From: Bacteroidota bacterium
Lineage (GTDB): Bacteria > Bacteroidota > Rhodothermia > Rhodothermales > Bin80
Assembly (NCBI GenBank): GCA_028873925.1
Contig: JAPPNA010000115.1
Location: 1 to 48,236, forward strand
Reading direction: 5' to 3'
Length of the DNA stretch: 48,236 nucleotides
Below, one piece after another: positions 19,290 through 28,046 of the stretch (positions are counted from its first letter, which is position 1; every line of letters starts with the position of its first letter). The position numbers and the translations under genes are program-made. The notes below the pieces were generated by a model. That model searched no databases. It was not told the origin of the DNA and worked only from the letters and a program-made list of their open reading frames with translations.

Positions 19290-20036
19290 TCAGATCTGCA
19301 CAGCACAAGGGGCATCATTGGCCGATATAAGTGTGCAGTGAAGTCCGCATTCATTCTTGGCACGATTGCGCCAGCGACCGGCGCGATCGGACTCCTCCGC
19401 CCCCACGGCGCTCGTACAGGGCCAGCATCCTATGCTTGGATAGCCGTTGTCATGCAGCGGATTATAGGGGACGCGATGTGTGCGGATATACCGCCAGACT
19501 TCATGCTTCGTCCAATGTACAAGCGGATTGATCTTGGCGATTCCGAACCTCTGATCCCATTCGACCACGCGTGCATGCGCACGCTCCGGGGTTTGTGTGC
19601 GTTGAATGGAGCTTATCCACGCGTTAGCCCGGCTCAGTTCCGCCTGCATGGGAGCCACCTTCCGGATGGAGCAGCAGAGGTCAGGATTCCGCTGCCAGAG
19701 TCGTTCTCCGTATTCGCGCGCCTGTTGGGTTAATGGAGTTGCGGGTGTCACCTGGCGAACGGTCAGCCCGTACCGGTCTTCCAGGGAACGCCAGAGCGCA
19801 TAGGTTTCCTCAAAGAACAGGCCGGTGTCCAGCGTAAAGATGTCTATGGGCAGTTGCCGCCGGCCGATCATATCCACCAGCACGCATCCTGCCGGGCCGA
19901 AGGCCGTGGCGAACACCAGTCGCGCACCGAATCGGGCCGATGCCCACTCAATCACATCGATCGCCGACCGACCCTCAAGTCCTGCGGCAGCAGCCTCCAA
20001 TTCGCCTGGGCCGAATCTGACTGAGATGTCTTTCAC
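19290..20036 (-). CDS. cysH: Phosphoadenylyl/adenylyl-sulfate reductase
   Basis: The 248-residue protein reduces activated sulfate (APS or PAPS) to sulfite in cysteine synthesis. The nucleotide-binding start is VFATAFGPAGCVLVDMI. The 4Fe-4S cysteine pairs Cys121-Cys122 and Cys204-x2-Cys207 are present, which places it with iron-sulfur APS-type reductases rather than the cluster-free E. coli CysH. Catalytic Cys230 lies in NECGLHC near the end. The start is GTG at 20036; no in-frame ATG gives the usual N-terminus. No other cys genes are in the window, so the rest of the pathway is elsewhere. Confidence 0.93.
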   Translation of the reverse strand: MKDISVRFGPGELEAAAAGLEGRSAIDVIEWASARFGARLVFATAFGPAGCVLVDMIGRRQLPIDIFTLDTGLFFEETYALWRSLEDRYGLTVRQVTPATPLTQQAREYGERLWQRNPDLCCSIRKVAPMQAELSRANAWISSIQRTQTPERAHARVVEWDQRFGIAKINPLVHWTKHEVWRYIRTHRVPYNPLHDNGYPSIGCWPCTSAVGAEESDRAGRWRNRAKNECGLHCTLISANDAPCAVQI

Positions 20037-20385
20037 CCTACCTCCGACTGAATTCTCAAGGCCCCACCACCGCTCGTAGGGATTCGGCAGTTCCGGGCCT
20101 CCGCTTCGGATCGCGGACCGCTATAGGCGCTCAGGCTGGGATTGTCTGTTTGGCTGTCCGGTACAGGACCGGGAAAATCTGTCGGCGGCAGGGTCGCGGG
20201 AAAAAGTGCATCCCAATATACGGACTCCCTACTTGCCGATGGGCGGTCCGGCACATCTTTCAGATCCGTCGCAACTGCCGGGCGGGTCAAAGTGTCACGG
20301 GCCGTAAGCTGATGCGCGGCCCAAGCCGACAGGTGGTACAACCTGCGCCGGGGCCGGGATTGGCAGCAGCAGGGAACGCGGGCAG
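20037..20385. other. 349-base intergenic stretch, no firm gene
   Basis: This separates the divergent cysH and methyltransferase genes. On the minus strand a 102-codon frame (20341-20033) ends TGA overlapping the cysH GTG by four bases. Its protein is rich in Pro, Ser, Arg and Ala with no domain I recognise, so I do not call it a gene. I see no RNA gene or strong repeat here. Promoters for the flanking genes are expected. Confidence 0.5.
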
Positions 20386-20414
20386 GTGGGTTCCAGGAAG
20401 CGGACGCAGTTTGT

Positions 20415-20422
20415 TAACTTTG
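20415..20422 (+). promoter_or_regulatory. Possible Bacteroidota-type -7 element (TAACTTTG)
   Basis: TAACTTTG fits the Bacteroidota -7 consensus TAnnTTTG and lies 23 bases before ATG 20446. No good TTTG -33 partner is visible. A weak TTCCAG box sits 17 bases upstream of TTAACT. If used, it would support the shorter start of the methyltransferase. Confidence 0.3.
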
Positions 20423-20445
20423 GGGCAGGTGCAGACCCCCAACTG

Positions 20446-21144
20446 ATGAAAGATCCGGCGGCGTTTAATTTTGATGGCGATTATGGCAGGGAGTATGAGG
20501 ACTTGGCCAGTACCGTAATTCCCGGCTATAAGGAGCTGTTCGTGGCCACGCTGGCCCTTTTGCAGCAGCGACTCCCAGAGGAGGCGCGCGTGCTGATTGT
20601 CGGCTGCGGCACCGGCCGGGAGATCAAGGTATTCGCTCCGGGTGCACCCCGGTGGCACTTTGACGCGGTGGATCCCGCCATTGAGATGATCCGCTGGACC
20701 GATCAGCTGGCCCGGTCCATCGGTGTGGAAGACCGGGTCACGCTGCATCATGCGTTTACGCATGAGCTGGACCTGTCGTACCGGTTTGACGGAGCGACAA
20801 TCATCAATGTGATGCACTTTATGCCGGATGATGGCAATAAGGACCGGCTGATCGAAAGCGTGGTTGAGCGGGTCAGGCCGGGTGGCAGTGTTATGCTTTT
20901 TGATCTCCATGGGGATCAGAATCAGGAGTACTTCCAGCTCTTTTTTGATGCTTGGATCAGTTACATGGATCTGCGCGGCTATACGGGGCAGAAGAAAGAG
21001 CGCCTGCTGAACCGGCTGGCGGCAGGTATCGCGTATGTGAGTGAAGAGCGCGTCCTGGAGATCTGCGCCCGTGCGGGGCTTAAGCTGATCCGCCGCTATT
21101 GGGGAGGGCTGCTGTATACGGCGTGGTTGTTTGAGCGCCAGTGA
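20446..21144 (+). CDS. Class I SAM-dependent methyltransferase
   Basis: The protein has 232 residues from ATG 20446, or 252 from an in-frame GTG at 20386. The SAM-binding motif I is VLIVGCGTGREIKV, followed by the acidic loop FDAVDPAIEMI and motif IV-like GATIINVMHFM. Substrate cannot be told; the small-molecule type is most likely. A TAACTTTG box at 20415-20422 would lie inside the longer version, which favours 20446. It stands alone between a divergent reductase and a membrane-protein gene. Confidence 0.82.
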   Translation: MKDPAAFNFDGDYGREYEDLASTVIPGYKELFVATLALLQQRLPEEARVLIVGCGTGREIKVFAPGAPRWHFDAVDPAIEMIRWTDQLARSIGVEDRVTLHHAFTHELDLSYRFDGATIINVMHFMPDDGNKDRLIESVVERVRPGGSVMLFDLHGDQNQEYFQLFFDAWISYMDLRGYTGQKKERLLNRLAAGIAYVSEERVLEICARAGLKLIRRYWGGLLYTAWLFERQ

Positions 21145-21157
21145 GCCCGTGTGGCGC

Positions 21158-21186
21158 TTGCAGGCGTATTAGCAGTGGCTTATTTT
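21158..21186 (+). promoter_or_regulatory. Sigma-70-like promoter (TTGCAG-17-TATTTT)
   Basis: TTGCAG (21158-21163) and TATTTT (21181-21186) are separated by 17 bases and lie 26 bases before the ATG at 21212. The TTGC core and spacing match the promoters at 16765 and 19170. The -10 box is weaker. Confidence 0.45.
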
Positions 21187-21211
21187 ACCGTATCACAAAA
21201 CTGGGCAGACA

Positions 21212-21616
21212 ATGAATCGACTCCTGGGCTGGTATCTGCTGGTGGTAGCCGTTGCCGTGGGTATCCTGTTCGTGGCAACGCCCTTGTATATGCCGGTGGA
21301 TGATTCTGAATATGTGTACCCCGTGTGGGAGATCATGAACTGGTTTATGGGGGCGGCCCTACTGATTGCGCTATGGGTCACCGCAAGTAGCTGGCGAGCC
21401 TCAAAGATCGGTGATCAGTGCTGCAGTTCGTCTTGTGACTGTCTGCTTTTCGGGGCTACCATCACGCTGGCGTTGTTGTATTTCCACAACTGGTTTGCGA
21501 CGCTGCGCTTCAATCCGCCCTCCGATTACGAGCTCATGTTGTGGTCGCTCATTGATACCGTCTTTCCGGTGATTGTCGGTGCGATCGGGCTGCAGCTGAT
21601 CAAAAAGACCGCGTAG
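21212..21616 (+). CDS. Four-span membrane protein of unknown function
   Basis: The 134-residue protein shows four hydrophobic segments, near residues 4-25, 42-60, 77-95 and 109-128. A cysteine cluster (CCSSSCDC) lies in the loop between spans 2 and 3, around residues 70-77. It is not a family I can name. The clustered cysteines could bind metal or form disulfides; that is inference. It converges with the oxidoreductase gene, whose stop is 7 bases beyond. Confidence 0.7.
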   Translation: MNRLLGWYLLVVAVAVGILFVATPLYMPVDDSEYVYPVWEIMNWFMGAALLIALWVTASSWRASKIGDQCCSSSCDCLLFGATITLALLYFHNWFATLRFNPPSDYELMLWSLIDTVFPVIVGAIGLQLIKKTA

Positions 21617-21623
21617 GGCGGGT

Positions 21624-22910
21624 CTACGGCTCAGGATATACCCAGGGACTGCGATAGGGGCGCCGAAGCATGGCGCTGGCCTCCGAGTCGCCGATAATGG
21701 TTTCCTGGGTCAGGTCCCAGTTGAGCGTGCGCCCGGTCTTGAGCGCAATCATGGCGACCAGACACATGTTGGTGGCCCGGTAGCCGTACTCAATATCGCA
21801 GGCCGGGTGCTGACCGGAGGCAATTGACTCGGTGAAGTCATCCCAGAGGGCCCGGATGTTCTGGCTGTCCGGCTGGTCAAGGACCGGATCTTCGTGTACG
21901 ATGGGGTCGCGGTCGTTACTGGGGTAGAAGGTCCATCCGTCCAGCCATCCCAGGTGCAGCGTACCCAGGGTGCCGTAGAAGTAGCAGCCGATGCTGGCGT
22001 GCTCCGCCCGATTGGCGGCATATCGGCGATGCTCCCAGGTGGCCGTGAAGTTCTCAAAGGAAAAGGTGGCAATCTGTGTATCCGGCGCGTCGCTGCCATC
22101 GGTCCGTATGTGGCGTCCCCCCGCCGAGGATATGGTGCGCGGAAACGGCTCCTCATCCATGATCCACAGAATCTGATCCAGCCAGTGTATCCCCCAATCC
22201 CCCAGCTGTCCGTTGGCGAAGTCCAGATACTGACGGAATCCGCGCGGATGTATGCTCGGATTGAAGGGGCGGAAGGGTGCCGGCCCGCACCAGCGGTCCC
22301 AATCCAGATACTCCGGCACCGAAGCATCGGGGATGATCTGGCCTGCACCTCCTCCGTAGTGTACAAATGAGCGGACCATTCCGATCCGGCCCGCATGGCC
22401 CGCCTTTACGAATTCCCGGGCAGAAATATTGTGCGGCGATACTCGGCGGTGCGTGCCTACCTGAACTATGCGCCCGGTGTTCCGGGCCCGACTGAGCATC
22501 GCTTTGCCCTCATCAACGGTATGACTGATGGGCTTTTCCAAGTACACGTGGGCCCCCGCTTCAAGCGCGGCAAGGGTCGGAAGGGCGTGCCAGTGGTCCG
22601 GCGTAGCAATGATCGCGATGTCTACAGACTCAGCCGCCAGCAGCTCGTCATAATCGGCATAGACCGAAGGGCGGTCACCGGTCAGCTGTTCAATCTCGGT
22701 GGCCGCCTGGTCAAGGTGTCGGGCATCAACATCACAGAGGCCAGCAACTCTGACCGTCCCGGAAGCCAAGGCGGTACGCAGGATGTTCATGCCCCACCAC
22801 CCGGTGCCGATCAGGGCAGTCCGGTAAGGCTGGCGGCGGGGCCGGACGCGGATAAACGGGCCGACGGCCAGACCGGCGGCGGCGTGCTGCAAAAAGCGTC
22901 TCCGGTTCAT
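21624..22910 (-). CDS. Tat-exported Gfo/Idh/MocA family oxidoreductase
   Basis: The protein has 428 residues from ATG 22910. A twin-arginine signal NRRRFLQHAAAG opens it, then the NAD(P)-binding Rossmann fold (YRTALIGTGWWGMNILR) and the family motif YLEKPISHTVDEG near residue 122. Such enzymes oxidise or reduce sugars and are often exported in Bacteroidota and Planctomycetota. The upstream frame allows 7 more residues, but ATG 22910 shares one base with the TAA of the preceding gene (TAATG), which argues for translational coupling and this start. Confidence 0.9.
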   Translation of the reverse strand: MNRRRFLQHAAAGLAVGPFIRVRPRRQPYRTALIGTGWWGMNILRTALASGTVRVAGLCDVDARHLDQAATEIEQLTGDRPSVYADYDELLAAESVDIAIIATPDHWHALPTLAALEAGAHVYLEKPISHTVDEGKAMLSRARNTGRIVQVGTHRRVSPHNISAREFVKAGHAGRIGMVRSFVHYGGGAGQIIPDASVPEYLDWDRWCGPAPFRPFNPSIHPRGFRQYLDFANGQLGDWGIHWLDQILWIMDEEPFPRTISSAGGRHIRTDGSDAPDTQIATFSFENFTATWEHRRYAANRAEHASIGCYFYGTLGTLHLGWLDGWTFYPSNDRDPIVHEDPVLDQPDSQNIRALWDDFTESIASGQHPACDIEYGYRATNMCLVAMIALKTGRTLNWDLTQETIIGDSEASAMLRRPYRSPWVYPEP

Positions 22911-24223
22911 TACTGGGCTTCCTCGTCCCAATTCTGAACGCTGGAAATATTCGGCACGCCGTAGTGCTCCCCATTCCAGCCTTCAAAACCATCCATACGG
23001 AAGGTCCAGAATCCCGTCGTCATATCGCTGATGGCGATGAGGCCATCCGCATTGCGCACATCCACGCCGAATGCACCATTGATGACGGAAATCCACTCGT
23101 CGGTCGGCGGGCCGGTGTAGGTATCGTAGTATCCCACGGTGACCGGGTTGTGCGGGTCTTCCAGACTGAAAATCTGCAGTCCGTCCAGATATCCTGACAC
23201 AAACACGTAGGGCCAGCGCACTTCGTGATTATGGACGAGATTCTTCCAGTCCGCGGTCCAGGCAGAAATGGGTTCACGAATGATGGAGGTTTCTCCATCC
23301 AAGGCAGGCTTCAGGTCGAAAATGCGCAGGGGGGCATACTGGTATTCCGCTTCGGCTACGGCGTAGCGGCCATCTGGACTCGGGGTGAAGGTGTGTCCCC
23401 AGTCCACCCCCCTGATGGAGGTCAGAGATATGCGCAGCTGCGGATTTTGCAGATCCGTTATGTCCCAGATATAGTATCCGCCCGTACCGCCGCCATAGAA
23501 GCGGTCTTCCCCGGTATCCGGGTGATACGCGGCGTACAGATCGTGGTAGGAGGTATTACGCTGGTCGCGGCCCGGAACGTCCGGCAGCGGAATCGTCGCA
23601 ATCAAGGATTCGTCAATGCGCCCGCCTACCACTTCGGTCAGATCGTACACATGAGCCTGGCCGGTCCGAACGGTGGTCAGCAGCAGGGGGCGGCCGTTGG
23701 AGTGCTTGTAAATGAAGATGTTGTGGAAGCCGCCGGGATATTCGGGGATATGTATGCGGGCGACTTCGGCTACCGCCTCCGGGTCCGGCAGTCCGGTTAC
23801 GTCAAATACGATGGCCCCGAGGTCAGTCCCGGGCCCCTGGCCGAATTCAAAGGACTGCACTACATAGTAGCGGTCCTCCCACTTAAAATATTTTACATCC
23901 ATGCCGCCGCGGTTCATCAGGAGGTCCTGATTTTCCAGTCGCCATCTCAAGATTACCCGCGGTGCGGACGGATCGCCGAGGTCAATTATGTCCATGCCTT
24001 TGGGCCCTTCCTCCAGGATGGAGGCCCGACCCACATAGGCATAAGGGCGGTTGAGTTCCTGTTCCAGTTCCATGTCGGTAACGGTCATTCGGCCACCGAG
24101 CGGCTGATGGCCGAGCACCGTGATGTTTTCCGAGCCGGGATTGTCCGGGGTCCATTGGCCGCGTGATTCAGGGGCCGTAAAGGCGACCGTAGCGGCGGCT
24201 ATCAGGAGGAGATTCCGCATCAT
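22910..24223 (-). CDS. Secreted beta-propeller protein with LVIVD-type repeats
   Basis: The 437-residue protein has a signal peptide (MRNLLLIAAATVAFTAPESRGQ). It has repeated segments of the form xVYDLTEVVGGR, YIWDITDLQNPQL, RIFDLKPALD and QIFSLEDPHNPVTVGYY. These resemble LVIVD/YncE-like propeller blades, which form extracytoplasmic binding or scaffold proteins with no known catalytic site. Its stop overlaps the oxidoreductase start by one base, so the two are one operon and may act on the same substrate. An AT-rich patch near 24256-24262 on the minus strand (TATTTTG) is a possible promoter. Confidence 0.78.
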   Translation of the reverse strand: MMRNLLLIAAATVAFTAPESRGQWTPDNPGSENITVLGHQPLGGRMTVTDMELEQELNRPYAYVGRASILEEGPKGMDIIDLGDPSAPRVILRWRLENQDLLMNRGGMDVKYFKWEDRYYVVQSFEFGQGPGTDLGAIVFDVTGLPDPEAVAEVARIHIPEYPGGFHNIFIYKHSNGRPLLLTTVRTGQAHVYDLTEVVGGRIDESLIATIPLPDVPGRDQRNTSYHDLYAAYHPDTGEDRFYGGGTGGYYIWDITDLQNPQLRISLTSIRGVDWGHTFTPSPDGRYAVAEAEYQYAPLRIFDLKPALDGETSIIREPISAWTADWKNLVHNHEVRWPYVFVSGYLDGLQIFSLEDPHNPVTVGYYDTYTGPPTDEWISVINGAFGVDVRNADGLIAISDMTTGFWTFRMDGFEGWNGEHYGVPNISSVQNWDEEAQ

Positions 24224-24266
24224 CGTGCCGGGAGGTTGGTTAGGACTGCCGCCTCAAAATACACCT

Positions 24267-24989
24267 TCACGACCTTTGTGACACCTGCCGGCAGGCCGGG
24301 TAGTCATGCCGGATCTTGTGAGGCGGTCGGCCCAGCAGAAACTGCGCCATTACGTACAGATTCCTGACCTGCTGCCGGATCGGACCGTGCGCGGCAAACC
24401 GGCGCCAGGCGGTGGTAGCCGGTATCGGGAGATATGCGAACGCTCCGCTGAGGTGCAGGTTGTGAACCATCATCTGGTCCTCCAGGATCGGCACTTCCGG
24501 GAATCCCCCAACAGCCTCAAAGGCGGTTCGCCGTACAAACAGGCCGCGATCCCCAAAAACGACGCGGTGCCAGTGCACTCGGGCGCACAGGGCATACAGG
24601 CCGGGCCAGAATCCTGCCTTGTCAAATCGGAGCTGGAATGCGCCTGCCTGGACGGCCGGGTTTCTGAGTGCACGGCGGACGGCCGCAAAGGCGTTGGGAT
24701 CCAGACGGGTATCCGCATGGACGAACAGCAGTACGGTTCCATTGGCTGCCAGGGCCCCCGCATTCATCTGGCGCGCCCGTCCGATGTCCGACGACACAAT
24801 GGTGGCGGCGGTCTCGGCTATGCGGCGTGTAGCGTCCGTAGATCCTGCGTCACTTACGATGATCTCCCAAGGCTCCGGCTGGTTCGTCAGGGAGTCCAGC
24901 GTCGCACCCAGCCAGTCTTCCTCGTTAAGGGTTGGGATTATGACGGATATGCTAACGCGCTGGCCGGGGGATCCCGAATGCGGCAGCAT
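24267..24989 (-). CDS. Family 2 glycosyltransferase (TIGR04283-like)
   Basis: The 240-residue GT-A enzyme begins SISVIIPTLNEEDWLGATLDSL. It has IIVSDAGSTDATRRIA, a metal-binding LLFVHADTRL (DxD-like) and the GGFPEVPILEDQMM acceptor loop. This matches the TIGR04283 group, named from arsenosugar biosynthesis clusters; no arsenic genes are nearby, so the substrate is open. The frame extends upstream to 25064, but that would overlap the 3' end of the restriction enzyme. ATG 24989 lies just after that gene's stop and sits 11 residues before the first conserved strand. Confidence 0.82.
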   Translation of the reverse strand: MLPHSGSPGQRVSISVIIPTLNEEDWLGATLDSLTNQPEPWEIIVSDAGSTDATRRIAETAATIVSSDIGRARQMNAGALAANGTVLLFVHADTRLDPNAFAAVRRALRNPAVQAGAFQLRFDKAGFWPGLYALCARVHWHRVVFGDRGLFVRRTAFEAVGGFPEVPILEDQMMVHNLHLSGAFAYLPIPATTAWRRFAAHGPIRQQVRNLYVMAQFLLGRPPHKIRHDYPACRQVSQRS

Positions 24990-25000
24990 TGAGCTGGGAG

Positions 25001-27853
25001 TTAGCCTCCGTTTAGAACAAGCAGTCTGTGCAGGATCAATTCGTCTGAAAGGTCGGCAGGCCAACCGTAAGATGCGGCCACAGCAGCGTCGAGTTCATTG
25101 TGAGCATTGGTTAGCCATTGCGGGCGCAGGTTGTACAGGTTGGTCAATGTTCTATCCTTAAGCCGGGTGGCGGCCCGCTGGTCACGGGGTACAAGCCGTG
25201 GCGGATAGCCCGGCACAGGCTCGTCAATACAGGCTACAAGTTCGGGTGGATTGAGCCATCGGTCCCGCTGCTCAACGAGGCTGCGGGCGGCTGAGCCGAT
25301 GGCCTGGGCATGCGGATTATCCGCCAAATCAGAAGCCGGGATATCTGGCGAGAGGCCGTTTGGGAACGGGAATTTCACGAACGTTGTAGTGTGGGTATAG
25401 CGCGGATCATTTCCCATGCCGAGCCATGTGCCCAACCGGAGGGACCATAGTTCGTGGATGCGGCTATGGAGGATGCCGAAGATGGCATCGTCGTCGCGGG
25501 CAACTACAATCACGGCGCTGGAGGGACATATTCGGCAGTCCATCCAGACAAACAGGCGGTGCTTTGAGACCCGTGGAGTTGCAATACACCGCGACAACCC
25601 GGTCAGCGCCTTGCGCATTACGGAACGGGGGGCCTGATGGAGCCACCACTTCGGACGTCTAGAGTCTTCGGGCTGCAGATCCCAAGCGGGCTTGACATGC
25701 CTTCGGACATGTTCAAACGGAGCCTCAAATAGGGCGGCATCCTCTAACTCCATTTGACAACCGAAGTCGATGATCCACTTATCAGCGGGCCGCTGTACAA
25801 TGGACTCGGCGTTTATCCATGGCCGCAGCACGTCTGAATTGGTCCGCCCGTTGGGATTTGCAGGTTCCCGTAGCCATTTCCGGGCAAGATCGCCACTGAC
25901 ATCAAATCCTCCCCCCTTAATGTCACCCTGAAACGCAACCCCGGCATTCTCAGCGAGCGGAACCGCCTTGGTCACGTCGGAAGCGACCTCATGGCTGCCT
26001 GCGGTTAAGTCCGTATAGATCACGTCCACCAGGTTTCCGTTGAGTCTGCGCTGCTGCGCCATTTCGTCATCGGCTCGGGCAAGGCACACCATGGAAACAC
26101 GTACGGCTGCTCCATCGATTATCCAAGGCTCGTCACTCCATGCGTCAAAGATGGGCTTACTGCGGGCAGCTCGTTGCAACACCAGATTGTTCCGTCCCCC
26201 GCGAATGGAATTCGTTGCGACCAGTCCCGCCCGTTTGGCGGACCGGGTGTCCATCTGCTCTCCGGCCTTTTGGAACCAATAGCAGACCAGATCGGCTGCA
26301 TGCGGAACCCGGTCCTTGTAGACAGCGAACAGCTTCGCCACATAATCGCGGCTAAGGTTAGCGTTGAGCCGCTTGCCCCCCAAGAAAGGAGGATTGCCGA
26401 TAATCACATCTGCTTCGGGCCAGTCCGGTTCTTCCCCTTCCGGCGTGAGAATGGCATCGCGGCACTCCACCGTCTCCATGGGATCCAGGATGGGCTCCTG
26501 GCTGCCTGCGTAGCCATTCCGGCGCAGCCACTGGATTTCTCCAATCCAGACGGAAACGCGGGCCAGCTCAGCCGCATAGGCGTTCAGCTCAATCCCCTTA
26601 ACATTTGCGGGACCGACATTGGGGAGGGTCCGTTGGAGTCCCAGAGCTTCAGCTTCCAGCTGCACCCTCTGTTCAAAGTCGTGCAGTGCGTGGAGTGCCA
26701 GGTACAGAAAATTGCCGGATCCGCAGGCAGGGTCAAGGACAATGAAGCTCTTGAGTCGGTCAAGATAGGAATCAAATAATTTTGCACCTTGATTCTGGAA
26801 TCGTGAGGCCGCTGACCGTGAATTAGCAGATTGTGCGCGCCCGACTTTCTTGCGAATCTCTTCTTTTGAGCGGCCCCATTCAGCCAGCAACGGACGAACG
26901 ATTACCGGGCGGATAATCCGCATAATCTTATCCTTATCCGTGTAATGTGCCCCGAGCTGTGACCGTTTATCCGGATCAAGGCCTCGCTCAAAAAGGGTGC
27001 CGAGGATGGAGGGGTCAATGTTGGACCAGTTAAGTCTTGCAGACTTTAATGTGATCCTGATCTGCTCTCTGTTCATGGGGAGGGCTGTATCGTCTTCAAA
27101 AAGTCCGCCATCAAAGTTTTTGACAGACTCAAGCCCAACCCGGCCTCCCACTGACATCGCCCGGAAAAGCATGCCCGCCAGTTCAGTGAATTCTTCGGGG
27201 TGGTCGAACGCTTCGCCAAGCATGCGGGTGAACATGTCCTTAGGAAGCAGCCCTACATCTTCTGCAAACATGCAGAAGATCAGGCGATTCACAAAATGTG
27301 CCACCTCTTCGGGTGGGTGCCCTTGATCGCGCAGCGAGTGGGCCAGCACGGCAAATGTTTCCGCGGCGCGCTCCGTGAAAGTCTGCCGGGTCTCTTGAGG
27401 TCGAAGCTTCTCAGGATCGGACATGGCCCATTTGAGCTTCTGCCGGCTGGCACCATCTAAGAGATCGTCCAAATCAAAATCATATGACTCGCTTACCGAA
27501 ATCGTCCAGTTCGTGCGGATCCGAATCCGAATCATGTCCGAGACGATCAGCAGCGGTGGATTCTCCAGCGCAAGCGCGTACTGACGCAACTGATCGAATG
27601 CCGCGTCAAGATTGCCATGTTTCCGCTTATACTCCCAGGCAAAGCAGTTCCGCTTCCAGACATCCGCCCACCCGGGAGCGCCGGAATCCTTGTTAATCCC
27701 CTTTTCAAAGCAATAGAAATTCCCGTCTGGATCAGCCTCCGCCGGCGTAGGCTCCTCAAGGAGTCGGCAAAGGTCAAGGAAGTGCTGCTGCGCTCCAGAG
27801 CGCTCCGTCAGGGTTGAATAGCGCCACTTATTTACAAAATGGCCCGGGGTCAT
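25001..27853 (-). CDS. MmeI-like single-chain restriction-modification enzyme (Type IIG/IIL)
   Basis: The protein has 950 residues. The N-terminal nuclease site is Asp64-x9-Glu74-Tyr-Lys76 (CFAWEYKRKHGNL), the same spacing as MmeI. A helical linker follows with LGTLFERGLDP and QLGAHYTDKDKI near residue 300. The adenine methyltransferase has motif I DPACGSGNFLY (about 373-383) and motif IV GNPPF (about 485). A target-recognition region (about 610-860) ends with THTTTFVKFPFP. These enzymes methylate one strand and cut at a fixed distance, with one protein giving both specificity and protection. It appears intact. No mobile element genes flank it, though such genes often move between genomes. 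Confidence 0.9.
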   Translation of the reverse strand: MTPGHFVNKWRYSTLTERSGAQQHFLDLCRLLEEPTPAEADPDGNFYCFEKGINKDSGAPGWADVWKRNCFAWEYKRKHGNLDAAFDQLRQYALALENPPLLIVSDMIRIRIRTNWTISVSESYDFDLDDLLDGASRQKLKWAMSDPEKLRPQETRQTFTERAAETFAVLAHSLRDQGHPPEEVAHFVNRLIFCMFAEDVGLLPKDMFTRMLGEAFDHPEEFTELAGMLFRAMSVGGRVGLESVKNFDGGLFEDDTALPMNREQIRITLKSARLNWSNIDPSILGTLFERGLDPDKRSQLGAHYTDKDKIMRIIRPVIVRPLLAEWGRSKEEIRKKVGRAQSANSRSAASRFQNQGAKLFDSYLDRLKSFIVLDPACGSGNFLYLALHALHDFEQRVQLEAEALGLQRTLPNVGPANVKGIELNAYAAELARVSVWIGEIQWLRRNGYAGSQEPILDPMETVECRDAILTPEGEEPDWPEADVIIGNPPFLGGKRLNANLSRDYVAKLFAVYKDRVPHAADLVCYWFQKAGEQMDTRSAKRAGLVATNSIRGGRNNLVLQRAARSKPIFDAWSDEPWIIDGAAVRVSMVCLARADDEMAQQRRLNGNLVDVIYTDLTAGSHEVASDVTKAVPLAENAGVAFQGDIKGGGFDVSGDLARKWLREPANPNGRTNSDVLRPWINAESIVQRPADKWIIDFGCQMELEDAALFEAPFEHVRRHVKPAWDLQPEDSRRPKWWLHQAPRSVMRKALTGLSRCIATPRVSKHRLFVWMDCRICPSSAVIVVARDDDAIFGILHSRIHELWSLRLGTWLGMGNDPRYTHTTTFVKFPFPNGLSPDIPASDLADNPHAQAIGSAARSLVEQRDRWLNPPELVACIDEPVPGYPPRLVPRDQRAATRLKDRTLTNLYNLRPQWLTNAHNELDAAVAASYGWPADLSDELILHRLLVLNGG

Positions 27854-28046
27854 GGAATCTCCAGTATGAATCTACTAAGGTATGTGTTGGTGCCTGATCA
27901 TGGGAGCAGGGTCGTGTTCTGCCTGTCACGAAACCGCGTGAGCCGCGGCAATTACAGCGCGATTCGGTAGATGCTCCGCGGATCAGGGTCACAGGTCGCC
28001 TAAGGGGGCCAAGTATCCAAAGGGTATGCCTTCACAGATCCCCACA

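Noticed and set aside
20033-20341. 102-codon minus-strand frame overlapping the cysH start by GTGA
   Set aside because: The four-base overlap is suggestive, but the protein is low-complexity (Pro, Ser, Arg) and there is no start context or family; kept only as a note.
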